NCBI GenBank assembly: GCA_019828595.1
Contig: JAHQRK010000013.1
Coordinates: forward strand, 1,395,501 to 1,459,500
DNA: 64,000 nt
Reading direction: 5' to 3'
Source of the DNA: Aphanomyces cochlioides
Taxonomy: Eukaryota > Oomycota > Saprolegniomycetes > Saprolegniales > Verrucalvaceae
In this document: positions 32,007 to 43,588 of the stretch, in pieces
Position numbering within the stretch: the stretch's first letter is position 1
Layout of the letters: every line of letters begins with the position of its first letter
Made by a program: the position numbers and the translations under genes
Notes under the pieces: model-generated
The model's database searches: none
What the model saw: the letters and a program-made list of their open reading frames with translations, nothing else
Told to the model about the DNA's origin: nothing

Positions 32007-33528
32007 CATTGCCTTGCTTCCCTCTGCCATGCACTGAAAATCACTGACAAACATCAGCTCCAAAAAGTTGCTGAGAAGAGCTACCTTACGTTGTACGAAT
32101 GGCTACCTAAATGCAATGAAAAAATTGACATCGCACTGTCTTAGTAAAACTTACATGCTCATAGGATAATGTTGATACTCTTGAATGAACGAAAGAATTG
32201 ACAACGATTGTTGACAATGATTCCTCTGTCCATTTTACGATCTAAGAGGGCATGCAAGCTGGCCAACTCTCGGAGCTCCATACTTTAAAATTCTCAACTT
32301 GCCCCAGTGTTTGTACCATTTGACTCGTTGTAAACATGTTTATATGTGCCTATTAAAGAGAGTAAATAGTTTCACCCCAGGAACTCGTACAATGAATCCT
32401 TTGGGCATTTTTGACATGGCAAGACTCGCTGGCCGCCGTGTGAAGGGCAAAGCAGCCACAACGCAGCTCAAATGGCCCAAGTGGAGTAAGGAACTCGACT
32501 TGGGTCATCAAAGCTGTGTCTTGGATCCATTGTCCCTTTTGTTTTGGCACAGCACGGATCGTGAAACATGGCTCTGAGCACTCCCTAGGTCCAAGTTTGA
32601 GATTGCTTTCATGCTGACTCTCACCATACGACAGTATTTCAACTCACTGGACTCTAGTGCCTTCTCCATGTCCACACATACTTCAGCTTCGACAGCGTTG
32701 TTCTCGTCTTGCTGCCCATTTCCACGCACACGTCGCACTTGACTTCAGCTCTGTGAGAAATGGTGAAGACAAACAACGTTTAAGCCAATTCGACCATTTC
32801 TCATATAAATTAATTATCGAGGTATCAAATTTCAGGGGGTTTCATGAAACATTTCCTAAACCCCTCAATAACACACAGTACACTTCCCTCCGATCCTAAC
32901 GCAATATGGAGCATTGCAAGCAGGACAAGTTTGGCAGTGATTATTGTCTTTGCCATTTTATTCATCACCTCTTCAAAATCTTATGTAGAATGGCAAACTA
33001 TTAATAATAGTGAAAACGGACAAATGATAGCCGAGATCTATCACGACAGAGTTGGCCCGCTTATTCCACGTAAATGACTTACGTCACAAATCTTCCAATC
33101 CAGCAAAATTTACATCTCGTTCAAAAATTGATCGATTGGAAACTGGGCAATTACAGTGCATGGACCGTCGCCGATGTGTGTTCATTCAACCCTGGTGGTC
33201 ATTTATCTGTCGACTTGGAATCAAGAGCAACGGGGAACTCTCACAATTTCCTGTCTCCCCTTCAGGTCAAACAAACCAAGTTGCTACAACACCAATTGTC
33301 GACAATCTCGCGGATCCACTGTGCTTTGTCCTAATGTATCATGTCGTAAGATCCAAGTTGGAACCAGGTTCGTTGCGACCTGTGTCAAATTACATTCCAG
33401 CTGCGAAGTGCACCTTACCAAATACTATGTAACTTTATGAGTTGTTATTATGTATATTGTTGAGTGCATAAAGTCTTGCAATTTTCTCAGCATTATTACC
33501 TGTATAATCTAATATTTCTCAAACAGAA
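32007..33528. other. No gene supported
   Basis: Overlapping ORFs of 65-126 codons in several frames (notably 33052-33432) have no consistent motif. Treated as non-coding. Confidence 0.35.
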
Positions 33529-33530
33529 TA

Positions 33531-34885
33531 CTACACCTTTGCCCGATCAAGTTGGCCACTTTTTGCCATCAATGTGGAGCGGATAAAAAATATCGGATTT
33601 CAGAGTCATTCTCAGTCAGAATTTTGCCCTCAATGTGAAATCCTTTCCAGTGTTCGAGCTGAGTTGGCATCCATGAGCCTCTCAATAGTGAAGTGATAGT
33701 TCATTTCACAATTGCGGCGCTCTTGGATGCCAGCTGAGTCGAGCAAAAAAGGCCCCACCACCGAGGAAAAACACCGCGTTTTAGAGGCCTTCCATCAGTG
33801 TAACCCTGAATGGAAGACGATTGCCAGGCACAGTGGTGTTTCCTTGTCGACCGCGCGGCGTGTGGTATTGAACATTCGTGCTGAAGTTTTACCTCGTGGT
33901 GGGCCTCGACAAGAGCGTACAAAAGTTACACCGCAAATGCTGGAAGCTTTTGAGCGCTACCTAGGTGAGAACTGCCTCTACACCCTCCAGCAGACGCAGC
34001 AATTTATTGCCGATGACTTTCGTGGTGTGAAGCTATCACTATCAACCATTAGTCGTCACATGTTCGATCGTCGTGACTTCGACACCTACCTCCAAGCACG
34101 CATGAGTTTGCTCGAAGGTGCAGCCAGAAATTCCATGGCTTCAATCACTCTGTCTGTCGTCGTAGCAGAGGCTCTGTTTTGCCAAACAAATATTGCAAAG
34201 GCATTGGGATTGGAGGACATGCAATATGGCGCGTGAACAGGTCACATTGATGGCAAAATATTTCACATTGATGGCAAAAATTGAGTTTTATATTGTCATT
34301 TTCAACCAAATTTGTGGTTTTGACCAAAAAGCGAATTCATTTTCGAATCGATTTCATCATACTGAAGTGGTGTGTGTTAGTGTGTGTTTTGTGTGAGTTA
34401 GGTGGCTGATCGATTCTGATTGGCTGACTAAATTTAAATTTTAATTTTATCTAATCAGAGAAGCCTGTTCGATTCGGAATCGATTCGAAACCTCGGTCGA
34501 TTCAAACCGTTCCTCACCAAAAGCACAATATTACGTCTTGAATATTGTCGTTTGGGTCCAAAACTGGAGTTTTGAGATTTTTCGAAAATGTTTCAATTAA
34601 TTGACGCATACATTATTTAAGGTTTACGCAAGCATTTTCTTGATCATGAACGTTAAATAGTGTAATTTCAAACGTTTTAAATGTTTGAAAAACATGTTCG
34701 AAGCATTCAATTTCATTTCATTTGAAGTTTGTATTGCGTCATTTTTGCGTCAAAATGGCTGCGTCGATATTTTCTTTGCAAGATTCCAGTTTTTTTCTAG
34801 ATACACAATAAAATCAGCGTTTTCTATTTTGTTTCTTTCCACATTGATGGCAAAAAGTGTTCAACTTGATCGGGCAAAGGTGTAG
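33531..34885. mobile_element. Element E: mariner-type element with 48-bp TIRs, internally deleted
   Basis: Inverted repeats of 48 bp (33531-33578 and 34838-34885, two mismatches; outermost CTACACCTTTGCCCGATC) are flanked by TA on both sides (33529-33530 and 34886-34887). The motif CACATTGATGGCAAAA, part of the TIR, recurs at about 34243 and 34264, and a variant is near 33635, suggesting transposase-binding repeats. The interior has only the N-terminal part of a transposase, so the element is non-autonomous. Confidence 0.9.
33727..34236 (+). pseudogene. Tc1/mariner-like transposase N-terminal fragment
   Basis: From ATG 33727 the frame encodes a paired HTH region (EEKHRVLEAFHQCNPEWKTIARHSGVSLSTARRV split over two helices) and a second HTH (TLQQTQQFIADDF...LSLSTISRHM). 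The DDE catalytic region is absent. After about residue 145 the sequence no longer resembles a transposase. The fragment keeps the DNA-binding part only, which can act as a repressor in some mariner systems (inference). Confidence 0.7.
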
Positions 34886-35510
34886 TAGTAAATAGTTCCC
34901 GTTGACGAATGCAAAGCGAATGACTTTCCGAATGGTGCATCGGACAGCGAATGGAGAGTATTCGTAAAAGTAACGTATCAGTCTTGATGTCACGCAATTG
35001 ACTTCCATTTTGTATTGGTACGATGTATCTTGTAGATACACCGCTTTTACGAATGAAAACGAATGCTTTTATCCGGATATCCTAGTTAGGTTACAAATTT
35101 GTTGAACTTCCTAATATAACGATTCTGGACACAGTTGGCATTTCCGAATGCCAAGAACTGGACGAAATCGCGAGTTGAATGCGTTAGACCCGACGCGCAG
35201 TGTCGTCACGCTGCGCCTCGTCGACGACACACGTGCGCAATACAATTTCTATATTCAGAGGATGAAGAGATTCCTCTGGCCTCGTTTCCCCAGTTTGTTG
35301 TGAACTCGGAGATCCAGTTGCCTTTGACCCTGGAGGTTTGTGAGGCCTATCTCGACTACGCGTCAGTGAAGCGCGATAAAGATGGCAATGAGATCGTTCC
35401 AAGGAAGTACAATACGTATTCAACAATCAACGCCTGTAAGAGTGCGATCAAATATCTGTACAAAGAGGCGGATAAGATTCTTTCGTCCGACTTAAACATC
35501 TTACTCAAAG

Positions 35511-35564
35511 GTAACTCGTTCTAGTGTTATCAAATGGATCTAAGCTTTAACCAGACTTTTCCAG
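35511..35564 (+). other. Putative intron 1 of Crypton copy 2
   Basis: GTAACT...CCAG, 54 bp. The reading frame across the junction is off by a base, so the boundary or a nearby indel is uncertain. Confidence 0.5.
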
Positions 35565-35647
35565 TGGATACAAACGTAAGATTGCGCTTCTCAAAGAAGG
35601 GGGTCAAATGCCAATTGGTGAAGGAAAGTCTCCAATGTCACCAGCAG

Positions 35648-35687
35648 GTCAGTCATTCAGCTTCTTAGGATAGTTTACGCTGCACAG
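35648..35687 (+). other. Putative intron 2 of Crypton copy 2
   Basis: GTCAGT...CACAG, 40 bp. Joining restores SPAG-FLFLSEKAL in frame. Confidence 0.7.
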
Positions 35688-35837
35688 GTTTCTTGTTTTT
35701 GTCTGAAAAAGCGTTGACGGCAGAGAGTGATTACGCCCTCAGCACGACTGCCCATGTTTCTTTAGTTATGTGCTGGAATTTAATCGCTCGTGCTGCTTCC
35801 GTCGCATCTATTCGTTTAGACAACATGTCATGGGAAG

Positions 35838-35877
35838 GTGATATTTGCGCATCGTTATATTCTCTATGATTTTGTAG
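35838..35877 (+). other. Putative intron 3 of Crypton copy 2
   Basis: GTGATA...TGTAG, 40 bp. Joining gives NMSWEGDALLVQFG, which aligns with copy 1 (ITWRGDALVIEYG). Confidence 0.75.
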
Positions 35878-35992
35878 GCGACGCACTTTTGGTGCAGTTT
35901 GGGAGGACGAAAAATGATCAAGAAGGGACTAGTTGTTCTCCAAAGCATGTTTATGCCAATCCTTCCTGTCCTTGGATTTGCCCTATTTTAAG

Positions 35993-36060
35993 GTTTCATG
36001 ATGGTTAACAAGTGTGTCTTTACACTATGCTTTTGTAGTTTCTTTACTCGTGTTCACGAG
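35993..36060 (+). other. Putative intron 4 of Crypton copy 2
   Basis: GTTTCA...CACGAG, 68 bp. Joining gives CPILRGMPTSGSTTLLL, matching copy 1 (CPILRAPQVEGTTLLF). The nearer acceptor at 36038 would break the frame. Confidence 0.65.
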
Positions 36061-36365
36061 GGGAATGCCCACGAGTGGCTCGACAACACTCCTTCTTGAT
36101 TCAAATTCTCAAGAGCGTTTCTCAAAATGGCTTGCTAAAATTTCTGCTGCTTATGGAGATGACATTGCATCCATGGGTCCAACTGCAACAGAGGTTGGGA
36201 CTCATTCATTTCGGAAAGGGGTAGCGTCGTCCGTGTCAGGCTCTCCTGGAGGGCCACAATCAGTGTCAGTTTGGCTGAGAGCCGGATGGAGTTTAGGAAA
36301 TGTTCAAGGTCGGTACATTTTTGAGGGTTCTGGTGGTGATCAATTCGTTGGACGGGCTGCTGCAG

Positions 36366-36406
36366 ATAGAGAGAGCGATTTGCACACGACTCAAACATGT
36401 TTATAG
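36366..36406 (+). other. Putative intron 5 of Crypton copy 2 with mutated donor
   Basis: Joining across 36366-36406 restores GRAAAGLNMNSSDFG, parallel to copy 1. The 5' end reads AT where GT is expected, so the donor is mutated. The acceptor is TATAG. Confidence 0.5.
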
Positions 36407-37392
36407 GCTTAAATATGAATAGTTCTGACTTTGGTGTACTTCCTCCCCATTTTAAAGGTTCGCCACTCAGTCCACAAGACTGGGAAAAAATTCTTCCAGG
36501 ATATCGTTCCTTCTACCCACAGTGCTTTCACAGTGTTGCCCCCTTTCTTTTGGCGTCTTTGGTTTATCAACGAAATTGGCTCAGTCTGAATCTCCATCCA
36601 AAGCATCCGATCTTTTCTTCGAACGTATGACAATCTGGCTTTTTGGAGACGCTTGAGGAGAAAGTCCGTCTTGGCGTCTTAAACGACGAGGAAGCGAATT
36701 TGTCTGCGTCTGGTATTCCTCCCTATACATTGCTTTTGCAACGGCTAAAATGTTTGGAGGACACTCTAGAGTGTCTGCAATCATTTATCCTGAATGATAT
36801 GCCCGACAGAATTTCACAGCGTGTGTCTGAAAGGCATCAGTTACCTGCAGTGGCTCCAATTACTAACGACATGTTGCATGATGCCATGGAGCAAATGCGG
36901 CAAAATCTCCTGTCAGACCTCAGCTCACAGCAAAGTTATCAAGGAAATCAAAATGAGTCCAACACCCCAACTCCTTGCCCAACACAAACTTCGACGGTAA
37001 CACCTCTGAACCAAGGCCTAGCGTCTGCAAAGGTTCGATGTCCAACGAGTAAAACTTATGATTTGTAAACAATGTGGTGGTCTGGTCGCTCAGTCGACAA
37101 TGCCGTTCCTTTGAGAAAACTACGCCGTCGCGATTTCCAGCAAAACTCGGAGAAGGTTAACTTTTCCAAAGCATCAACCGTCATGCGAGAACTTTTGTCT
37201 TGCACAAATTTAAATGAGCCTGACATTGTCAAAATGAGCCAGCAAGCACGTGACTTGTTGTTCCAATCGTGCTTCAATCAGCTATGCAGCAAAGTTTTTC
37301 AAACTTGCAATGATAGACAAGTTGTTCAGCGCCGAGTGGACGAGATGTCGTATCATACAATCTACGATTTGTTAAAGAAGGCTTCTCAATAA

Positions 37393-38415
37393 CCCATCTA
37401 TATTGTACAACTTGGTCACTGAGTAAATTGGTGTGTTTGTCTTATCTATTGCAGCATGGGCATGAGCATTGTCAATACTGTAGGCAGTGCGTCTTCATGA
37501 AGAATCTGAAATTCTTGGATATCATTCGGATGCCATAAGACACGCAAAATCACACAACAGATTTACTCGAGAGATCGTGCTTCCAAGATTGTCAAACATG
37601 AGGAACATGATTCAGTACATGCATCGTGCATCGTCATCCATATTGTTCGGAATGTCCAGCACAATCAATTCATAGAGAACGCATCATTTGTATTCAATTG
37701 AGATCATTATCAACCACTGACTCGACACGCTTTTGTCTGAAGCGGTAAGTCGTCACATTCAGCTCACTCACTTGCCTTTGTTATGACAACTCAAAGCAAT
37801 CGTAGTCGTCGATTCGAGGTGCCTGCCGTTCAATGAGCAATTCATGAGACGCACTGCCAAAAGACGGATCAACTTGAGCGAGAACAGAAGAACGACAGGC
37901 AAATACACACTTCATGTTTCTGAAGCAGGCATGACAAAAAAGACAACTGAATGCTTTTTCTCTCCTTTCCTTGAGTCAAGCAAACTTGAAAGCCAGCAAT
38001 GTCAGTGAGGAAGAGCATCCACATCGATGCATATAAACAGTAGCTGTTACAGTACTTCTACGCTGATTGTGGGTGTTGTCGATTGTAAAATCTGGCTTGA
38101 ATGTCTCAAAAATGATCCAATCAATTGTCAGTTCGCAAAACATTCGCAAGAGGTGAGTAAATGGTAAATATTAGTTATCAAAATTCGAGTTGATCAGTCT
38201 TGGGGGGAGCACTCTCCTCGAGACAGTACACGCCATCATGGTCTGTTAGCCTAAATAAGACTGCCAGTAAGTTATCTTGCTCAACGTCAAGTTTCCCCTG
38301 GACTATCGAATCGTGAAAGTGCAACTTCTCTGAAGCGTCATAAGTGTGATCGTCCAACTTCAGGCCTCGCCGTAGCTACAAACTGATTGAATTCATTTTC
38401 GAATTGGAACTGACA
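37393..38415. other. No gene seen
   Basis: 3' flank of the Crypton copy and upstream region of the knuckle gene. Nothing recognised. Confidence 0.4.
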
Positions 38416-38934
38416 ATGACTCATTGCATATTTATCGACTGTCCTCATCCAGCTCAAGAGGGCTCGACGAAATGCATTGCCCATCGCAATCGAACGCAGT
38501 GTACAGTACGTTGCCCCATTGCAACAACCAAGCGTATGCCCGAGGGCGATGCCAAGAAGAACTGTGCCATTGAAAAGTGCCAGTACAACCGCCGATTTGG
38601 CTCGTTATGTTCCAAGCACGCCGACGCAACGCAAAAGAAATACTGCGATGTCAAGGGCTGCACAAACCAATTCCATGCTCGTGGCAAATGCGTCCGTCAT
38701 GGCGGTGGCTGCTTCTGCAAATCCACAGGATGCCATCGCCACGCCCGCATTGGAGGCTTTTGCACACGGCATGCCGAATTGAGTGCCAATATACCGCTAG
38801 GAGCCCCATTGGCCAAACCAGACATGCTCGATTGGGCCATTTTACAGGACTTACTGGAAGATGCTCGAAACACTGACAATTCCGTCGAGCACGTCGACAA
38901 GCATGCCAAACACTCAAAGAAAATCGCTGTTTAA
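38416..38934 (+). CDS. Five-knuckle CX4CX9-10CX2H protein with a scrambled second knuckle
   Basis: The ATG at 38416 starts MTHCIFIDC. Knuckle 1 is intact. In place of knuckle 2 the frame reads RCPIATTKRMPEGD. Knuckles 3-5 are intact (CAIEKC...CSKH, CDVKGC(TNQFHARGK)CVRH and CKSTGC(HRHARIGGF)CTRH). The missing knuckle is present in another frame at 38514-38552 (CNNQAYARGRC) but lacks the final VRHG. Two compensating indels changed about 16 codons and removed a zinc site without ending the ORF. The C-terminal motif is DWAILQDLLED. The nearest paralogue is the gene at 60117-59566. Function may be altered but the frame is conserved. Confidence 0.75.
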   Translation: MTHCIFIDCPHPAQEGSTKCIAHRNRTQCTVRCPIATTKRMPEGDAKKNCAIEKCQYNRRFGSLCSKHADATQKKYCDVKGCTNQFHARGKCVRHGGGCFCKSTGCHRHARIGGFCTRHAELSANIPLGAPLAKPDMLDWAILQDLLEDARNTDNSVEHVDKHAKHSKKIAV

Positions 38935-41268
38935 TTTACAATATCATGTCTCTACCCTAAGTTTGGCTGTCGACCAGGCGTGTTTTCTTCAAGCGACACG
39001 AAGATCACAGAGTTGGTCTTCGATCGCTTTCTTTCACATCACACCTGCATACTTCTTCAAATAATTTTATTGAGAAGCAGATCCTCCGTTGGATTGATTG
39101 CACAAAACTCGAGAGTGGTTCGTAATATGTATCCCAACGAATCTCTCAAAATCAAGTAATGCTTGCTTGTTGCGTATTCAGACATGACAATCGACGCGTC
39201 ACTTGTCTGCGCTGATTGAGCTTTATAAAGGGTTGCATTTCACCATGTGAAAGTCCATGTATAGAATTGCACTCTCAGTCTTATCCGCAGCAGCTCTAGT
39301 TGGCATACCATAGCCCCCTTAGCTCCCCTCAGACCCTCAGAGAAGCTCATTAAGATTCTTGTCGACAAGAAACTTGTAGACTGTACGGAGTAGCGTGCCT
39401 CTCATCGAATATGTACCGGTTTGTGTTTGATGGATTTGAAATGCTTACGATAAATCGAACAATCCGTCAACTCTGGGGGTATAATATCAACGTCTTTTTC
39501 CCCATGAACCTTCCAGTCTTGTTGGCATTAGCTAAAACGTTCAAGAGGTCTTTGCTACAGTGCATCGTGCTAGAAATATGCATGGAGGGAAACGATAAGC
39601 CCATTGCAATAGTGAATCACAAGATGGGCTGGTCAGGACCGTACTCTGTCAATATGTAATGAGTCCGTTGTCTGTGTATTGATGACGCTCTTATCCTAAC
39701 GTGAGCGTAATCGCAACGACTGCTCGAAATGACCCTGCGACTCATCTTTTGCCTCGGGATAGACTAAAGTATACAGCAGTCAAGTATATGTATAGTCGAG
39801 GCGCATACTTCGAAGTGTTGAACTCGAGTGCGTTTTGTCATCGTATTTTTCATTCAAAGTTCAGAACCGTTAAAGGCTTCAGAGTAGGCTTTCATCGGAT
39901 ATTCAGCTCCGTGTAATGGAGGACTTTCCAGGGGGAAATATCACAAAAACAACATGTGCTCCTTGGCGAATTCATGGGCTACATATTACACGCTTTATCT
40001 TTACTCTCGATTCAATCGTGATTAGTGATGGAAGGCAAAAGACGTTGTGCTGCTGCTTTAACGCAGTGCCAGGCGGTTGTAGCGCCTCGTATTCCATCTA
40101 GATCGCCCATTATAAACTGGCAAGCACTGTGGGGAAGGAGACATAATTCTATTTGTCCTAACGATTTTATGTGGAAAGGCCTATCAAACACATGCAATGC
40201 AAACAAAAAACCCTCTCATTTGGCATATTATTGTATGTGACAGGGAGTATGAACATATTTGAATTGGTTGAAATAATTTCATTTTTTACCAATCATTTGG
40301 TAATATTTAGAGTTTAAACTTTATCATGAGTGTTAACATCGAGTTCATCACCTTCTGAAAGGGTTGATAACTCTTATGGATTTCATACATGTTAATTCTA
40401 GTTAATTCTATTATCTGTTCAATTACTACATTGACGCGAACGTTTCTGTTTGGACTTCGGCTGAAAAATTGCGGTGATTCACCCCGAGTCGGATCTCTTT
40501 TGTCAAGCTCTTCTTCATGGTGATGGCATTTATAATGTGAGATGCATTGATTTGCAGCAATGCAATGAGTTATATTGCTATGAGCCATCTCTATCAATCT
40601 GGGGGCACGAATTAATTTGAGTTCATTTTGTAGCCTTGCCACAGTCATCTACTTATGGGAACTTTACAAGTTTACCTTATATTTGCCAAAATGAGCACGT
40701 AACATGCCATGCTAGCGACGTTCGCAGCAGCATTCAAGTGCACACTCGCTTTTGATCTGTCTCGAGACGAAATGAAGACACGGAAAACATAATCAGACTT
40801 ATTGCCAATCAGACAGTTTGGTGTTACGTATACTGTACAGCGCTATAGAGCGCGTCTGTGGCTACATATTAAGCCTACTTGGGGCCCAAGAAGTGAAATA
40901 GTCGAATAGTCGCTATGTACCGACGTACCGAAGTTGACCATCGGCGGACTTTGAAAAAATTTCATTTTTGAGATTTCTATATTTTTGGATGGAGATCTAT
41001 CGATTGCACCAGTTTAAATCATCAAAACAGAAAGAATACGACGTTTAAACTTGATTTAAACATATGCTTTCTCAATAACTTCAATACAATCCAAAATGTG
41101 AAGAAAGTTGTTTTTTGTGTTTTTGCGAAAATAAGATTCCAGAGTTAAAAACTTTAAAATAATACACGCAGTTTTGATATCACTTGGTCTTGATGACGTT
41201 ATGTTCCATATACTGTAATAGCTTGTCTAGGAAGTGTAACAATTTGACAGCTGCATTAAAAATGCGCA
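38935..41268. other. No gene seen in about 2.3 kb
   Basis: Mixed to AT-rich sequence. Short ORFs only, and no repeat or TIR recognised. Confidence 0.4.
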
Positions 41269-41676
41269 GTGAACAGTTTTCTTCTCGTCAAGGTCAAGCT
41301 AGACCTTGACCAGCTTCATACCTCGGGTGGCAACCGACAAAGCACGACCAATGGTCGCTGTCAGTCCTTGTCTATCATCCTCTCTGACCTCCACTTGCAA
41401 AGGACTGAGATATCTTTTCAAACAGCGACCACGTCATTCAAGAGGTGTGCCGAAGACAACAACTCTCTTTATCCATCATCGTCCAAAGTCACGAAGAGGT
41501 GCCGCTCGTCCAGTCATATTTCTCATCATCGACAGAGTAACTCGACCGTATCCACTCATCCGCACGTTGATGAGTTAGAAAAATTGGCTGGCTCACTGCC
41601 TGCGACAGCATCCATCGCGTCACTCAGTTGTCTATTCAGCGACAAAGTCCACCATTGTGTACAGTGTATCTGCTGA
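41269..41676 (+). CDS. Unrecognised open frame, Ser/Thr/His-rich
   Basis: 135 codons open from a GTG; there is no ATG near the 5' end in this frame, and an ATG at 41262 lies in another frame that closes quickly. The predicted chain is rich in Ser, Thr, His and Arg with no domain signature. It may be chance or an exon of an unseen gene. Confidence 0.2.
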   Translation: MNSFLLVKVKLDLDQLHTSGGNRQSTTNGRCQSLSIILSDLHLQRTEISFQTATTSFKRCAEDNNSLYPSSSKVTKRCRSSSHISHHRQSNSTVSTHPHVDELEKLAGSLPATASIASLSCLFSDKVHHCVQCIC

Positions 41677-42307
41677 ACATCTCATACTAAAATTAAATGT
41701 CACATTGGTGAAATGTCCCTCTCCTGCCTTTTAGAATTATTTTATTTTTGTCCCGCTTCATTTACTCCGTGCCCGGCTCGTTTTGAGCTATCCATTCGAC
41801 TGTTTTACTCTTTTATGCTAACGTTATCATTCCATGTTAACTCCACGAATTCGAATACCAACTTAAGTACTTTGTACTAATAATAGAATAGGGAGAGACA
41901 TTTTGTTTGAGTGACCACGCCATCGCAAGACGGCAAGGAGATTAAAGTTATCCTAGCCTGCTTCTTTATTACAATGCCCAGCAGTGTTAGCATAGCGTTA
42001 TGCATATGTCGACGCTTTAAAAACATATCCTCTGATGGACCATACGTTAAAACCCGAGTGCCAGTTGTTTGGTGTAGGTTTTGAGTGCCACATGGAGATC
42101 CAAGCTGATTTATTTCGCCCGCTCTATCGAACGACTGGCCGTGCGTGGCTAGACTCTTCTCCAAGTCCCTCTAATCATGCAAACTGTGAAGACGGACAAG
42201 CTAGGTACCTCGACCAGAGACAGAACCATTCGTGTGATGTGGCGCATTACAAACAGCACGAATTTTCACCAATGATCGAATTTTCAACGCCACTGCCTCT
42301 CATGGGA
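41677..42307. other. Left flank of Polinton, probable upstream region of the 58004 knuckle gene before insertion
   Basis: No gene seen. The Polinton target duplication shows that 42313 and 57930 were adjacent before insertion. Confidence 0.5.
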
Positions 42308-42313
42308 CATGCC
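42308..42313. repeat. Polinton target-site duplication, left copy (CATGCC)
   Basis: CATGCC directly precedes the AGT terminus. The identical 6-mer follows the ACT terminus at 57924-57929. Six-base duplications are characteristic of Polintons. Confidence 0.9.
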
Positions 42314-42513
42314 AGTAATAGCTACTAAAGGTATTTCGTAACCCAACACCAAAAACACTACAACGACAAGCAGCATCAGTTATTCATCGTGGTAATCAGA
42401 TCATTTCACACCATCCATAAGACATAAGGGCGCAATGCGGACCAGCAAGTACTTCGCAAGGACAAAGAGCAACAAAACCCAAATTACACACGCCAAACGA
42501 TAAAAGTCAAAAT
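42314..42513 (+). repeat. Polinton left terminal inverted repeat
   Basis: Begins AGTAATAGCTACTAAAGGTATTTCGTAACCC and stays similar to the complement of 57709-57923 for about 200 bp, with small indels, ending at AAAGTCAAAAT. Confidence 0.9.
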
Positions 42514-42631
42514 GTATTAGAGTTATGCATCTGAGTCGTAATTAGAATCTGAGTCGTCAGAAGCATCTGAAAGCAACAATTACTTCTCAAGGGACAAAAC
42601 ACAGAATACACATTGCGGCGGCAGCGGGTGG

Positions 42632-43588
42632 TTATTCAAGTGCAACCGTAAGTGGAGCATAAAGATCAATATCCAATTGAGGTGGAAAGTTGGGTGGCAA
42701 AGGACTGGTTGCAGGTAGCTGCAGGACTAGACGCGAATCCAATTGTATGACAGTGTTGGGCGGGGCAATCGGAAGAGGGATCATTTCCGGCAATTGGACG
42801 CCATGATGAACAACGTGATGCACTTTGTAGGACGGATTGTGACGGTCCAATTTAATACAGATGATGTAAACCACAGTGTCTACCATTGCCCACTGGTTGG
42901 CCTTCCAATCAAGATCGGCCCAACTCTGGGACCACGCCACTTCCCATTTCACAGTGTGGAAGTTGTTCCTATCGTCGAGACCAGGAGGCAACTGGACGTT
43001 GTATGGAGGCTGTGCAAGGACTCGACGGGGTATAAGACACAAATCTGGCTCGAGGCGGCGGATATTGGTTTGATACGCATCTCCGGAAATCTTTACAAAG
43101 GCACTTTGAGTGTGGGTAGCATCACCGATACCACGCCCCAATTCCCAAACATATGTTGCATGCTCTTGAGACGGCAATTCAACAATGAAAATCTTCCCAT
43201 CGATCCATTCCATGTTTTTCGACTTGAGTTGCTGGTCTTCGCTCGTAACAAAGGCTTCCCAATCACTTAGGGAAGCATCTCCCAAGTACACCATTCCCTT
43301 TTCGAGCTCTTTCTCCAAGAGCTTCCAGTCGAGAGATTTGATCTTCTGATTGATCTAGTGGATTGCCATCAACTCACCTTGATTTGGTTCTGGAATGGCC
43401 GCAGTGGGTGCTGGAACGATCATTGTGTTCCAAGATGGTTTTTCTTCAATTCGAGGTTGCTTCGAATCAGTTGGTGTCGCGCTGTTGTTGGTTCGACTTC
43501 TCTTGGGGTTGCCTTCTTCGACTGTTGCACTGCTACGTTTGAGACCCTGCGCAGAGGGAACACTGTCGTCGCCACGGACTGCGTCCAT
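42632..43588 (-). pseudogene. Uma2/DUF820-like PD-(D/E)XK nuclease gene carried next to the left TIR
   Basis: The ATG at 43588 opens an acidic/basic leader. In the same frame a TAG at 43357-43355 precedes the main domain (43318-42632). The domain pattern fits Uma2-type restriction-endonuclease folds: IDGKIFIVELPSQEH, LEPDLCLIPR (Asp92 of the 228-residue segment), VKWEVAWSQS (Glu126), DLDWKANQWA (Lys139) and VYIICIKLD. Such domains occur widely in oomycete genomes. Codon composition is GC-richer than the rest of the Polinton, which suggests capture from the host. A 32-bp GT-AG interval spans the stop but would not keep frame, so a nonsense mutation is more likely. Confidence 0.65.

Larger units (their letters stand above)
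35148..37392 (+). pseudogene. Crypton-like tyrosine recombinase with GCR1_C-like domain, copy 2
   Basis: The ATG at 35148 opens MPRTGRNRELN and an N-terminal helical core-binding region (QYNFYIQRMKRFLWPRFP). One base appears missing in the C-run near 35293, where the frame shifts to QFVVNSEIQLPL. The catalytic box HSFRKG (H..R) is at about 36205 and GNVQGRYIF (Tyr nucleophile) at about 36300-36325. The PPHF...LPGY and Y.RNWL segments follow, then a coiled region, then a GCR1_C-like WWSGRS...PLRKLRRRDF at 37073-37140. Conserved Trp positions are stops at 36628-36630 (TGA) and 37066-37068 (TAA). Introns are marked separately. Confidence 0.8.

Noticed and set aside
42743..43270. 175-codon plus-strand ORF
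   Set aside because: Antisense to the Uma2-like domain, which has recognisable motifs on the minus strand.
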